From Acidobacteria bacterium Ga0074141 (GTDB taxonomy: Bacteria; Acidobacteriota; Blastocatellia; Pyrinomonadales; Pyrinomonadaceae), in NCBI GenBank assembly GCA_001464665.1, contig LNDP01000023.1, positions 594,157 through 658,156 of the forward strand: a DNA stretch of 64,000 nt. Direction: 5' to 3'. Below are positions 44,182-52,765 of the stretch, in pieces. The notes under the pieces were generated by a model. That model saw only the letters and a program-made list of their open reading frames with translations. It did not search any database and was not told the DNA's origin. Made by a program: the position numbers and the translations under genes. How positions within the stretch are numbered: position 1 is the first letter of the stretch; every line of letters begins with the position of its first letter.

Positions 44182-44601
44182 ACGTGGTTTAGGCCGGCGG
44201 CGGATCTTGAAGTACTCGATGTCTTTGGTGTCGAGGATGAGGATGCCTTCGGCGTCTATCTCGAGGCGTGGGAAGCGGACGGTGCCGTCGATCTTTATTG
44301 CGTGCCGCTGACAGAACCGATAGGCACGGATGCGGCGGCCGCCGTAGCTGCCGCGTGGGCGGACGGGGAACGCGTCCTTTTGTGTTTCGCGGGCGGGCTT
44401 GAGCCCGATGACGCGCTCATCGCTATCAAACAAGAGCAGTACGCACTCCGGCGAGCCGAGGGCTTCGTGTGTGAACCGGCTGATCATGATATCGCCGTCG
44501 CGGTTGAGCGTCGCGTAAAGCTTGCACCAGCGGCCGAGCCGGTCGTCGTTTGGAAAGATCTGCCAGTTTCGACGGATATGCTTTTTCGTTGTAGATATCA
44601 T
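44143..44601 (-). CDS. 152-aa conserved-looking protein of unknown function
   Basis: A 152-aa protein. The core from residue 26 (KLYATLNRDGDIMISRFTHEALGSPECVLLLFD) is a strand-rich domain. A second strand set follows (RRIRAYRFCQRHAIKIDGTVRFPRLEIDAEGILILDTKDIEYF). No known motif is recognised. The last 20 or so residues (RRRPKPRPSRSDPVNEPVG) are encoded by a repeat element and look like an added tail. The start codon lies inside an inverted repeat and the message is predicted to be leaderless. Codon use supports coding on this strand, while the overlapping plus-strand frame is a shadow. Confidence 0.6.
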   Translation of the reverse strand: MISTTKKHIRRNWQIFPNDDRLGRWCKLYATLNRDGDIMISRFTHEALGSPECVLLLFDSDERVIGLKPARETQKDAFPVRPRGSYGGRRIRAYRFCQRHAIKIDGTVRFPRLEIDAEGILILDTKDIEYFKIRRRPKPRPSRSDPVNEPVG

Positions 44602-44638
44602 ACGGTCGTAGTATGATATGAAACGAATGGCGTGTCAA
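44595..44638 (-). promoter_or_regulatory. leaderless promoter with 25-bp inverted repeat over -10 and start codon
   Basis: On the minus strand TTGACA (44638-44633) is followed after 17 bases by CATACT (44615-44610); the ATG (44601-44599) begins only 8 bases later, so transcription would start at or within two bases of the start codon. A 9-bp perfect inverted repeat (ATATCATAC, 44595-44603; GTATGATAT, 44611-44619) with a 7-bp spacer covers the -10 and the start codon. It could be an operator. Confidence 0.6.
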
Positions 44639-44639
44639 G

Positions 44640-45040
44640 AGCGGCACGCTGTTTCAAGGCGAATTCAGGCTAGTTATTGCCCGTAGGCTGTTTGGTAAGT
44701 GGCTCGCCGTCTGGCTCGTTGAAATGTTCGTTTGATGTGCTCGTGGGTCGGCTTGGTCACCGTTTGGCCCGTCGCGACCGCCGGATAGCTGGTTTGTCGG
44801 CGCCAACCAAGTCTCGCGAGCCCGCTAACCGCCCCGCTAACAACCGCCATCGGCGACTGCAAGCTGCCACAACCCGATCCCGCCCCGAGCACCAGCGACC
44901 ACAACCCGACCTCGCCCAACGACACCCCGACCATCCCCCACAAACCGGAATTTTCCCGAATTTTATGCTAGATACCGAACTGATCAGACCCTCGTTCTAC
45001 GCTTCTTGAGTTCGTTTCTCACCCGCCGTCCGATGACCCC
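44640..45040. other. unassigned intergenic stretch
   Basis: About 400 GC-rich bases between the 152-aa gene's promoter and the 8-bp tandem repeat. Open frames on both strands (44674-44943 minus and 44677-45009 plus) have no recognisable domain, and neither shows convincing codon use. The minus frame ends in an Arg-rich THEHIKRTFQRARRRATYQT that could be a gene remnant. No RNA gene is seen. Confidence 0.4.
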
Positions 45041-45116
45041 AACTCCGCAACTCTGAAACTCCGAAACTCCGAAACTCCGCAACTCTGCAACTCTGCAACT
45101 CTGAAACTCTGCAACT
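45041..45116. repeat. 8-bp tandem repeat AACTCYGM, 9 copies
   Basis: Nine consecutive 8-base units (AACTCCGC, AACTCTGA, AACTCCGA twice, and so on) run up to the stop of the next gene. Unit length is not a multiple of three and it lies outside coding sequence. Confidence 0.9.
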
Positions 45117-45118
45117 AA

Positions 45119-46558
45119 TCACGGGTTGATGAGAATGTACAGCCGATCGGCCCAGTCGGAGCGGGCATTTTTGAGTATTTCGTATTGGACCATGGCCATG
45201 CCGCGGTCGCCCATTTTGACGTAGGTGCGGCCGAGATTGAAGCGGGCCTTGTCAAAATCGGGGTCGTAGCCGACCGCGCTGTTGAAGGCCATCAGGCTGT
45301 CGTCGAGCTTCTCGAGTTCATAGAGCGCCTCGCCGAGCGAGTTGAAGGTTTTGGCCTCGGGCTTGTACGACTTTAGCTGCTCAAACATCGCGGCCGCATC
45401 CGCCCAACGTTTTGTCTTCAGGTAGGACTCGCCGAGCTTCTCGATGGCCCCAACGTGGTCCGGCTTTAGCTGCAGCGTCCGGCGATATGCGAGCATTTCC
45501 TCCTCGGGCTGATCAAGCCGCCCAAGGCTTAGGCCCAGGGCGAATTGCGTCTCGGGGCTTGTGTCGTTAAGCCGAATCGCGGTCCGGTAAGCCTCGGCGG
45601 CTTCCTTGAATTGCCCGACCGCATAGCTCGAAACCCCAATGTTTACATGGGCCGGAGCCCAATCCGGCCGGAGCTTCGCCGCCTGCCGCGAAGCTCGAAG
45701 CGCCTCGTCGTGCCGGCCAAGCACGCCATAGCAATAGCCGGCCTGATACCACGCCTCGGCGTAGCTCGGATCGGCCTCCGCCGCATTAACGAAGAACGGC
45801 AACGCCCGCGCATATTCATCCCGCGAAAGCTGCACAACCCCTTGCGAATAAAAGCGTTCGGCCGACGCCCGCTTGTTCCGCTCGGTCTCGGCGGTCAAGT
45901 TGGCAAAGCTGCGGGCCTCGGTTATCCGCATCTGCAGAATGCGCTCCGACGGCACAGCGAAGTTGAGGCTCTGGCCCTCGGCGGCCTGCAGCGTCGCGAC
46001 CCCAACCACCTGCCCATACATATTCACCACCGGCGAACCGCTCGAACCCGGGCTGATCGGCGCCGTTATCTGGATGATGCGGCCATAGCCCGCGATCTCG
46101 CGAACCGCGGAGACAATGCCGTTCGAAACCGAGCCCTCAAGCCCAAATGGATTGCCGACGACGACGATCGATTCGCCCTCCTGCGGCACAAACCGCGTCA
46201 CCGGCAGCGGCACCGCAACTCCCGCCGGTATCTCGACCTGCAGCATCGCCAGGTCGCCCTCGCCATCGATCGCAAGCACGCCGCGGACGCGAAACTTGCG
46301 GCCGTCTACCGTCTGTATCTCCGCCCGCGTTGACCGCTCGATGACGTGCCGATTTGTAATAACGCGGTCCGCTGCGACGAAGAAGCCGCTCCCGCGGGAG
46401 ACGATCTGGCCGCGTTGGTCAAAGGTCTCGATCGCAACCGCCGAAGGCTTCACCCGCCGCACAAGCGCCGGCAAGAGGTCCTGCCCGTAAGCAAGCGCAG
46501 GCAACCCGGCCGCTGCCGCAGCGAGTGTAATAAAGATGGTGAGAAAACGCCTTCGCAT
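45119..46558 (-). CDS. secreted trypsin-like serine protease with C-terminal TPR repeats
   Basis: A 479-aa protein. A signal peptide ends PALAYGQ near residue 25. The protease domain has the catalytic His in TNRHVIE near 71, Asp in GDLAMLQV near 100 and Ser in PGSSGSPVV near 172, the HtrA/trypsin triad. It lacks a PDZ domain; instead about seven TPR units fill residues 235-475 (for example AEAWYQAGYCYGVLGRHDEA). It is probably a periplasmic quality-control or processing protease with a TPR substrate arm. The ATG at 46558 was chosen over an upstream start because it begins the signal peptide. Confidence 0.88.
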   Translation of the reverse strand: MRRRFLTIFITLAAAAAGLPALAYGQDLLPALVRRVKPSAVAIETFDQRGQIVSRGSGFFVAADRVITNRHVIERSTRAEIQTVDGRKFRVRGVLAIDGEGDLAMLQVEIPAGVAVPLPVTRFVPQEGESIVVVGNPFGLEGSVSNGIVSAVREIAGYGRIIQITAPISPGSSGSPVVNMYGQVVGVATLQAAEGQSLNFAVPSERILQMRITEARSFANLTAETERNKRASAERFYSQGVVQLSRDEYARALPFFVNAAEADPSYAEAWYQAGYCYGVLGRHDEALRASRQAAKLRPDWAPAHVNIGVSSYAVGQFKEAAEAYRTAIRLNDTSPETQFALGLSLGRLDQPEEEMLAYRRTLQLKPDHVGAIEKLGESYLKTKRWADAAAMFEQLKSYKPEAKTFNSLGEALYELEKLDDSLMAFNSAVGYDPDFDKARFNLGRTYVKMGDRGMAMVQYEILKNARSDWADRLYILINP

Positions 46559-46680
46559 CCTTTCGGTGACCGCCGTCGGTTTGTCTGGATTATAGGCGAT
46601 TGCACCGCCGCTAACAACCATTTTCCGCCAGCGGGTCTCAATTGCAACCGCCGTTCGTTTGGTGATATAACGCTAGGACA

Positions 46681-47121
46681 ATGACAAAGCGAATTGCCAT
46701 CGGGGCCGACCACGCCGGGTTTGAGGAAAAAGAGAAGATGAAACGGACGCTCGATGAGCTTGGGATCGAGTATGACGACATGGGCACGGATTCGCCGGAG
46801 TCGGTCGATTATCCGGACTTTGCCCGCCGGGTCGCTGAACGCGTCTCGAGCGGCGAGGCCGAACAAGGCCTGCTATTCTGTGGCTCCGGCACCGGAATGG
46901 CGATCTCTGCGAATAAGGTGAAAGGCGTCCGCGCCGCCGTCGCCTGGTCGCCGGATATCGCCCGGCTCGCCCGCGAACATAACAACGCGAACGTGCTAGC
47001 TCTGCCCGCTCGCTTTGTATCAGAAGAAGAGGCGACCGCGATCGTTAAGGCATGGTTTGCCGCCGACTTCGAAGGCGGCCGCCACGAACGCCGCGTCGAG
47101 AAGATCGAACCCGATGCTTAG
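46681..47121 (+). CDS. rpiB: ribose 5-phosphate isomerase B
   Basis: A 146-aa enzyme interconverting ribose 5-phosphate and ribulose 5-phosphate. It has IAIGADHAGFEEKEKMK at the start, the SVDYPDFA segment near residue 40, the catalytic cysteine in LFCGSGTGMAISANKVKGVRAA near 66 and EHNNANVLALPAR near 100. The length is typical of RpiB. It is divergent from the trypsin-TPR gene, so its promoter lies in the 120-base gap. A DUF5996 gene follows after 75 bases. Confidence 0.93.
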   Translation: MTKRIAIGADHAGFEEKEKMKRTLDELGIEYDDMGTDSPESVDYPDFARRVAERVSSGEAEQGLLFCGSGTGMAISANKVKGVRAAVAWSPDIARLAREHNNANVLALPARFVSEEEATAIVKAWFAADFEGGRHERRVEKIEPDA

Positions 47122-47196
47122 TCTTCACGGTCGGAGCATTAAGACCCTGTGTATAATTACGTCATAGAAACCACAATTTGAGCGAGGGCAAAAAAC

Positions 47197-48093
47197 GTGA
47201 ACTTTTTTCCGGAGATACCGCTCGAGGCTTGGCGGCCGACCAAGAACACACTTCATCTCTATTGCCAGATAGTTGGCAAGATCCGGCTGGCGATGCACCC
47301 GCGGCTCAACCATTGGTGGCACGTGCCGCTTTATGTCTCGTCACGCGGTTTGACGACGCGGCGAATTCCCTATTCAGGCGGCAGCTTTGAGATCGAGTTT
47401 GACCTCATCGATCACCGCCTGGCCATCACGACCAGCCGCGGAGGCCGCGAGGATTTTGCTCTCTATGACGGGCTTTCGGTCGCCGATTTCTACAGCAGCG
47501 TTTTCGCCAATCTCGCAAAGCTCGGCATCGAACCAAAGATCAAACCGATCCCGTACGAAGCACCGTCCACGACCCCATTTCCCGAAGACACCGAGAACGC
47601 CGCCTACGACAAGAAATACGTAGGCCGGTTTCATCAAACGCTGGTTGCGGTCGATGATGTGCTCGAGGAATTTCGCGGCCGCTTTGTCGGAAAATCGACG
47701 CCGGTGCATCTTTTCTGGCACAGCTTCGATCTTGCCCTGACGCGATTTTCGGGCAAGCGCGTTCCGGTCCGCGAAGGGGCGAACCGCGTCGAAAGCGAGG
47801 CCTATTCGCACGAGGTTATCAGCTTCGGTTTCTGGTTCGGCGACGACCGCGTGCCCGCTCCGGCGTTTTACGCCTACGTCGCGCCCGAGCCCGCCGGACT
47901 CGCTGATGAACCACTAACACCTCCAACCGCCAAATGGGCCGAGTCGAATGGAGCCCATCTTGCATTGCTTATGCTCGACGACGCCCGAAGCTCCTCAGAC
48001 CCGCGAGCCGCGGTTCTCGATTTTCTCGAAAGCGCGTATCAGGCCGGAGCAAGAACGGCTGGCTGGGACACGGCCGAACTAACCGCGATCTAA
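47197..48093 (+). CDS. DUF5996 family protein
   Basis: A 298-aa soluble protein. Conserved segments are LHLYCQIVGKIRLAMHPRLNHWWHVPLYVS at residues 20-49, IEFDLIDHRLAI near 68, and FWHSFDLALTRFSGKR near 170, which match the DUF5996 family. Many His, Trp and Arg residues suggest a ligand pocket, but the function is unknown. It starts with GTG, supported by GAGGGC 7 bases upstream. It ends 6 bases before the threonine aldolase gene, so the two are probably cotranscribed. Confidence 0.88.
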   Translation: MNFFPEIPLEAWRPTKNTLHLYCQIVGKIRLAMHPRLNHWWHVPLYVSSRGLTTRRIPYSGGSFEIEFDLIDHRLAITTSRGGREDFALYDGLSVADFYSSVFANLAKLGIEPKIKPIPYEAPSTTPFPEDTENAAYDKKYVGRFHQTLVAVDDVLEEFRGRFVGKSTPVHLFWHSFDLALTRFSGKRVPVREGANRVESEAYSHEVISFGFWFGDDRVPAPAFYAYVAPEPAGLADEPLTPPTAKWAESNGAHLALLMLDDARSSSDPRAAVLDFLESAYQAGARTAGWDTAELTAI

Positions 48094-48099
48094 AGTCCA

Positions 48100-49128
48100 A
48101 TGATAGATCTAAGAAGCGACACAGTTACAAAACCGACCGATGCGATGCGGCGGGCGATGGCGGCGGCCGAGGTTGGGGACGATGTTTATGGCGAGGACCC
48201 GACGGTCAATCGCCTGCAGGAACGCGCGGCTGAGATCTTCGAAAAAGAGGCGGCTCTTTTTGTCCCGACCGGCTCGATGGGTAACCAGATCGCGGTCAAG
48301 CTCCATACCCGGCCCGGCGACGAGGTGATCATCGAAGAACGCGGCCACATCTACAATTACGAGATGGGCACGCCCGCGATCGCCTCGGGCGTCATGATGC
48401 GGACCGTGAAAAGCCACGACGGCAGCGGCCATCTGACCTGGGACGAGATCGCCGGTGCACTGCATATCGACCAGCCGTACTACTCCTGCCCGACCGGCCT
48501 GATCTGCCTTGAGAACACGCACAACTTCGCAGGCGGCAGCGTTATGACCGCCGAGCATTGCGCCGAGATCTGCGAAAAAGCACACGCCCTCGGCCTGCCG
48601 GTCCACATGGACGGGGCGAGAATTTTCAACGCCGCGGCGGCATTGAATGCGTCGGTCGCTGATCTCATACGCCAGTGCGACTCTGTTCAGTTCTGCCTTT
48701 CAAAAGGGCTTGGAGCACCGGTCGGCTCGATGCTTGTAGGATCGGCGGACTTTATCAAAGAAGCCCGCGTCTGGCGGAAGCGTTTCGGCGGTGGAATGCG
48801 ACAGGCCGGGATTATCGCCGCCGCGGGCCTCGTCGCTCTCGAAGAATCGCCAAAACGTCTCCAAGACGACCACGCCAATGCTCGCCGATTGGCCGGGGGC
48901 CTCGCAGAAATTCCCGGCATCTCAATTGCGGTCGAACGCGTTGTCACAAACATAGTCATTTTCGATATCACCGGCACCGGCAAAACCTCCGCCGAGATCT
49001 GCTCCGATCTCAAAGACAACGGCATACTCGCCATCGGCTTCGGCAACGCCATTCGCATGGTTACGCACTGCGACGTATCAGCCGCCGATGTCGATACCAC
49101 CATTGAACGAATTGCAACATTGCTTTAG
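48100..49128 (+). CDS. ltaE: low-specificity L-threonine aldolase
   Basis: A 342-aa pyridoxal-phosphate enzyme that cleaves L-threonine or allo-threonine to glycine and acetaldehyde. It starts with [19 protein letters not shown] and shows [12 protein letters not shown] near residue 25, [13 protein letters not shown] near 53, [14 protein letters not shown] near 168 with the cofactor-ring Asp, and the Schiff-base lysine in [14 protein letters not shown] near 198. The length and fold type I layout are typical. It lies 6 bases after the DUF5996 gene. Confidence 0.93.
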   Translation: MIDLRSDTVTKPTDAMRRAMAAAEVGDDVYGEDPTVNRLQERAAEIFEKEAALFVPTGSMGNQIAVKLHTRPGDEVIIEERGHIYNYEMGTPAIASGVMMRTVKSHDGSGHLTWDEIAGALHIDQPYYSCPTGLICLENTHNFAGGSVMTAEHCAEICEKAHALGLPVHMDGARIFNAAAALNASVADLIRQCDSVQFCLSKGLGAPVGSMLVGSADFIKEARVWRKRFGGGMRQAGIIAAAGLVALEESPKRLQDDHANARRLAGGLAEIPGISIAVERVVTNIVIFDITGTGKTSAEICSDLKDNGILAIGFGNAIRMVTHCDVSAADVDTTIERIATLL

Positions 49129-49350
49129 CTCCCGCCGAGTTCAGTTAACCCGAAAGCCACACTAATTTAACCAAGATTAAATGCGGCGATAATTCGCCGT
49201 TCACATCGCGGTCCTATCCTCTCTTCTTACTCACACGAACTCTATAACCATTTTTGCCACGGGGCCCGCATTCATTGATTTAGCATTACGGCGGTTCCTT
49301 ACAGGCGAGGTGTTTGTTCGAAATCTGTGTTGATAAAAAACGAGGAGACA

Positions 49351-52300
49351 ATGAGATCAACAGAATACTCTGCTAGGTACTTTCTGATCGGCTTTTTGCT
49401 GATCGGCTTAACGGCATTTATGCCATTTTCCGTGTCGGCGCAGTCCGAAACGGCGACAGTTTTGGGCACCGTACGCGACGCAAATGGCGGCGCGGTAACG
49501 GGTGCGAGCGTTTCGCTGCGTAACATCAGCACCGGAAACGTGGTTTCGACCGCTACGGATACGAGCGGCAACTTCATCTTCAGTAATGCCCGGATCGGCA
49601 ATTATCAGATCACGGTCGAAGCTCCGGGTTTCGACAGAACGATCGCTGATAGCATCAATCTGGCGATCAATGCACGTCAGCGCGTCGACATTACACTCCA
49701 AGTGGCATCGGCCGCCGAAACCGTAACGGTCACCGACGCCGCCGACCTGCTCCAAACCGAATCGAGCACCGTCGGACAGGTCGTCCAACGCCAACAGATC
49801 GTCGCGTTGCCGCTTAACGGACGCTCTTACGCTAATCTCGCTTTGCTCTCTCCGGGCGTTCGCGAGTCGCACACCAATAGCGCAATCGGCGGCGGCGGTC
49901 GCGAAGCCGCATTCAACGTCAACGGCCTTCGGGCGACGATGAACAATTTCCTGCTTGACGGCGTCGACAACAACGCCTACGGCACAAGTAACCAGAGCTT
50001 TTCGAGCCAGGTCGTCCAGGTCTCGCCGGACGCGATCGCTGAGTTCAAGGTTCAAACGAATACTTATAGTGCAGAATTTGGCCGTTCGGGCGGAGCCGTC
50101 ATCAACGCGACCTACCGAAGCGGTACAAACAAATTTCACGGAACGCTTTGGGAATTTCACCGCAACACGGTGCTCAACGCTACCGGCTTTTTCAAACCGG
50201 TCGGCGGCAAACCGCCTCTGATCCGAAACCAGTTCGGCTTTACATTCGGCGGGCCGATCATCAAGGACCGCACGTTTTTCTTCGGTGATTACGAAGGATT
50301 TCGGCAGATCCAGAAGAACCTTGTCTTTTCAACTCTTCCGACACTCGCTCAACGCCAAGGCATCTTGAGCGTGTCGGTCCGCAACCCGATCACGGGAGTC
50401 GTTTACGCTGCCGGTACGCCGCTGCCGATGACCGCATTCGCGACCCGGGTTCTCGCCGAACTCCCGCAGCCTTTCACCTCGGGAGCTTCGAACAACTATC
50501 AGGAACTGGTTGAGAACAAGCAGTTCAATGATAAGTACAACTTCCGCATCGATCACCGGATCAACGAACGTCTTAACATCTTCGGACGCTGGAGCTACAG
50601 AAATTCTGAGGCGTTTGAAGGCCCGAATATTCCGGGACCATCGGGCAGCAACCAGAATGGTTTTGTCGATATCGTTAACAAGCAGCTTTCACTAGGCGGC
50701 ACCTATGTTCTCGGCAACTCCTCGATCCTCGATCTGCGGTTCTCGTGGTCGGATATCAAGGCCGGCAAGCGTCCTCCGCTGACCGGCGGCCCGAGCATGT
50801 TCGAGCTTTACGGCATCACCGGCCTGCCGACCGATCCGACCATAACCGGCGGACTGACGACCCAGACCATCGGCGGCTTTGCCCAGCTAGGCCGACAGGC
50901 GACCAACCCGCAGTATCAGGATCCGCGTAACATCAACATCCGCCCGAGCTACACTTTCACCGCCGGGCGTCACAACATAAAGGTCGGCTACGAATATCTG
51001 GCAGTGGATACCGATGTTCAGGACACGAACCCGCTGATGGGTATCGACACCTATTCGGGACAGTACAGCCGGCCCGTCGGCTCGGCGGCAAACAATCTTT
51101 ACAACCTCGCCGATTTCATGTTCGGAGCCCGCAGCCAGTACGAACTCGCCGACCTGACGGTCGCAGAAATGCAGCAGCGTTTTCACTTTGCTTACATTCA
51201 GGATGACTTTAAGGTCAACCGAAAGTTGACGCTCAACCTCGGCCTGCGATACGAATTCGGCACGCCGTATTTTGAAAAGAACAACCGGCTTTCGAATTAT
51301 GATCCGGTTACCAACTCGATCATCCTTGCGTCGGACGGTTCATTCTATAACCGCGGCCTTGTTGAGCCGGACTATAACAACTTCGGCCCGCGGCTCGGTT
51401 TTGCTTACAACGTCTTTGATAGGACGGTTATCCGCGGCGGTTATGGCCTTGGATATTCGTACCTGAATCGGCTTGGAAGTGCCGACATTTTAGGAACGAA
51501 TTTCCCGATCATCACCCGAGCGGCGGTCGCCCAAACGGCTCCGGATCCGGTTCTCAATCCGCTTTGCGTAGGCGATGTTTTTGCATCGAACTGCTTCCGG
51601 GCAACACAGCAGGGGTATCCGACCACTGGACTACCGAACAATGTGACGCTCTATATCCCTCGTGATAACAAGACGGCCAGCATCCAAAACTGGCAGCTTT
51701 CGATCCAGCAAGAACTGCCGGGCAATTTGGTGCTCGATGTGGCTTATGTTGGAAACAGGGCGAACGATCTTGTCCTTCTGGCTGACTTTAACCAGGCCCG
51801 GCCGCTGACTCCGGCCGAGGCATCTTTGCCCGCCGCCCAGCAGCCATCGCTTCAGGCACGTCGACCGATCGCGAACTTCGGTTCGATCTCGGCGGTCCTG
51901 CCCGAAGGTTTCTCGACCTACAATGCGATGCAGGTGAAGCTTGAGAAACGGTTCAGCAGCGGACTGTATTTCCTCAATTCGTTCACATGGTCAAAAGCGA
52001 TCGATAACGGCTCGCAGGTTCTCGAAGAGCCGAACGGAAACACCGGCAATCCGCAGAATGTTTATGACATCGATGCGGACAAGGGGATCGGCGCCTACGA
52101 TCAGCCGTTCAACAATACGACGGCTTTCGTTTGGGAAATACCGATCGGTCGCGGGCGAGCGTTTGGAAACAATATGAACGGGTTCCTGGATGCCTTCATC
52201 GGCGGTTGGCAACTGAACGGCATCAACACAATGCTCAGCGGTCAGCCGATCACCTTCAGGTACGGCCCGTCGCCTGTAACGAACAACCTTCCGTCATTCC

Positions 52301-52707
52301 TTGGCGGAACGTCACTCAGGCCGAATATCATTTGCGACCCGACCAATCGCGATGACCGTCCGAACCCGATCCTCGGTTACTTCAATTCTAACTGCTTCCG
52401 GCGGCCGCCCGTAACGGCACCTTTCGGCAATGCGGGCCGCAACATCGCCCGAAGCAATAGCTACTTCAATCTGGATCTTTCTGTTCAAAAGAACTTCCGG
52501 ATCCCGATCACCGAACTTACGCAGTTGCAGTTCAAAGCGGAGTTCTTCAATGTATTCAATAAGACGAACTTCCAGGCGGCAAACTCGAACGCAGGACTAC
52601 TAACGTTCAATGCCGCAGGTGATGTGGTCGGAACTGGAGCTTTCGGAACGATAAGCAGTGCTTTCGCTGCCCGGCAGATCCAATTTGGCCTTAAGTTCAC
52701 GTTCTAG
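49351..52707 (+). CDS. Oar-like TonB-dependent receptor with carboxypeptidase-regulatory domain
   Basis: An 1118-aa outer-membrane protein. The signal peptide ends SVSAQ near residue 30. A carboxypeptidase-regulatory-like domain follows (VLGTVRDANGGAVTGASV, residues 37-115). The plug has QVVQRQQIVALPLNGRSYANL near 145 and NFLLDGVDNNAYGTS near 200. The long barrel ends in FGLKFTF. It is the same family as the receptor at 17146-20922 but only distantly alike. GAGGAG lies 5 bases upstream of ATG 49351; an in-frame upstream start at 49327 is less likely. The secreted GDPD gene follows across a strong terminator-like hairpin. Confidence 0.92.
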   Translation: MRSTEYSARYFLIGFLLIGLTAFMPFSVSAQSETATVLGTVRDANGGAVTGASVSLRNISTGNVVSTATDTSGNFIFSNARIGNYQITVEAPGFDRTIADSINLAINARQRVDITLQVASAAETVTVTDAADLLQTESSTVGQVVQRQQIVALPLNGRSYANLALLSPGVRESHTNSAIGGGGREAAFNVNGLRATMNNFLLDGVDNNAYGTSNQSFSSQVVQVSPDAIAEFKVQTNTYSAEFGRSGGAVINATYRSGTNKFHGTLWEFHRNTVLNATGFFKPVGGKPPLIRNQFGFTFGGPIIKDRTFFFGDYEGFRQIQKNLVFSTLPTLAQRQGILSVSVRNPITGVVYAAGTPLPMTAFATRVLAELPQPFTSGASNNYQELVENKQFNDKYNFRIDHRINERLNIFGRWSYRNSEAFEGPNIPGPSGSNQNGFVDIVNKQLSLGGTYVLGNSSILDLRFSWSDIKAGKRPPLTGGPSMFELYGITGLPTDPTITGGLTTQTIGGFAQLGRQATNPQYQDPRNINIRPSYTFTAGRHNIKVGYEYLAVDTDVQDTNPLMGIDTYSGQYSRPVGSAANNLYNLADFMFGARSQYELADLTVAEMQQRFHFAYIQDDFKVNRKLTLNLGLRYEFGTPYFEKNNRLSNYDPVTNSIILASDGSFYNRGLVEPDYNNFGPRLGFAYNVFDRTVIRGGYGLGYSYLNRLGSADILGTNFPIITRAAVAQTAPDPVLNPLCVGDVFASNCFRATQQGYPTTGLPNNVTLYIPRDNKTASIQNWQLSIQQELPGNLVLDVAYVGNRANDLVLLADFNQARPLTPAEASLPAAQQPSLQARRPIANFGSISAVLPEGFSTYNAMQVKLEKRFSSGLYFLNSFTWSKAIDNGSQVLEEPNGNTGNPQNVYDIDADKGIGAYDQPFNNTTAFVWEIPIGRGRAFGNNMNGFLDAFIGGWQLNGINTMLSGQPITFRYGPSPVTNNLPSFLGGTSLRPNIICDPTNRDDRPNPILGYFNSNCFRRPPVTAPFGNAGRNIARSNSYFNLDLSVQKNFRIPITELTQLQFKAEFFNVFNKTNFQAANSNAGLLTFNAAGDVVGTGAFGTISSAFAARQIQFGLKFTF

Positions 52708-52716
52708 CATTCGATA

Positions 52717-52750
52717 GGTGGGGCGGCGAAAAGCTGCCCCACCTCCGACA
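52717..52750 (+). terminator. hairpin, likely terminator of the Oar-like receptor
   Basis: GGTGGGGC (52717-52724) pairs with GCCCCACC (52736-52743) around a GGCGAAAAGCT-type loop. The T-run comes 10 bases later, so termination may be partial. Confidence 0.6.
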
Positions 52751-52765
52751 CATTTTTGATCCATC

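Noticed and set aside
44116-44616. Plus-strand frame overlapping the 152-aa gene
   Set aside because: The minus frame has better codon bias, a promoter and a plausible fold; the plus frame is its complement.
44677-45009. Plus-strand 110-codon frame after the 152-aa gene
   Set aside because: Low-complexity Arg/Pro-rich translation and no start signal; the opposing frame is equally weak.
45041-45116. Possible CRISPR-like or iteron array
   Set aside because: Direct 8-base units lie in immediate tandem without spacers; there is no replication gene nearby.
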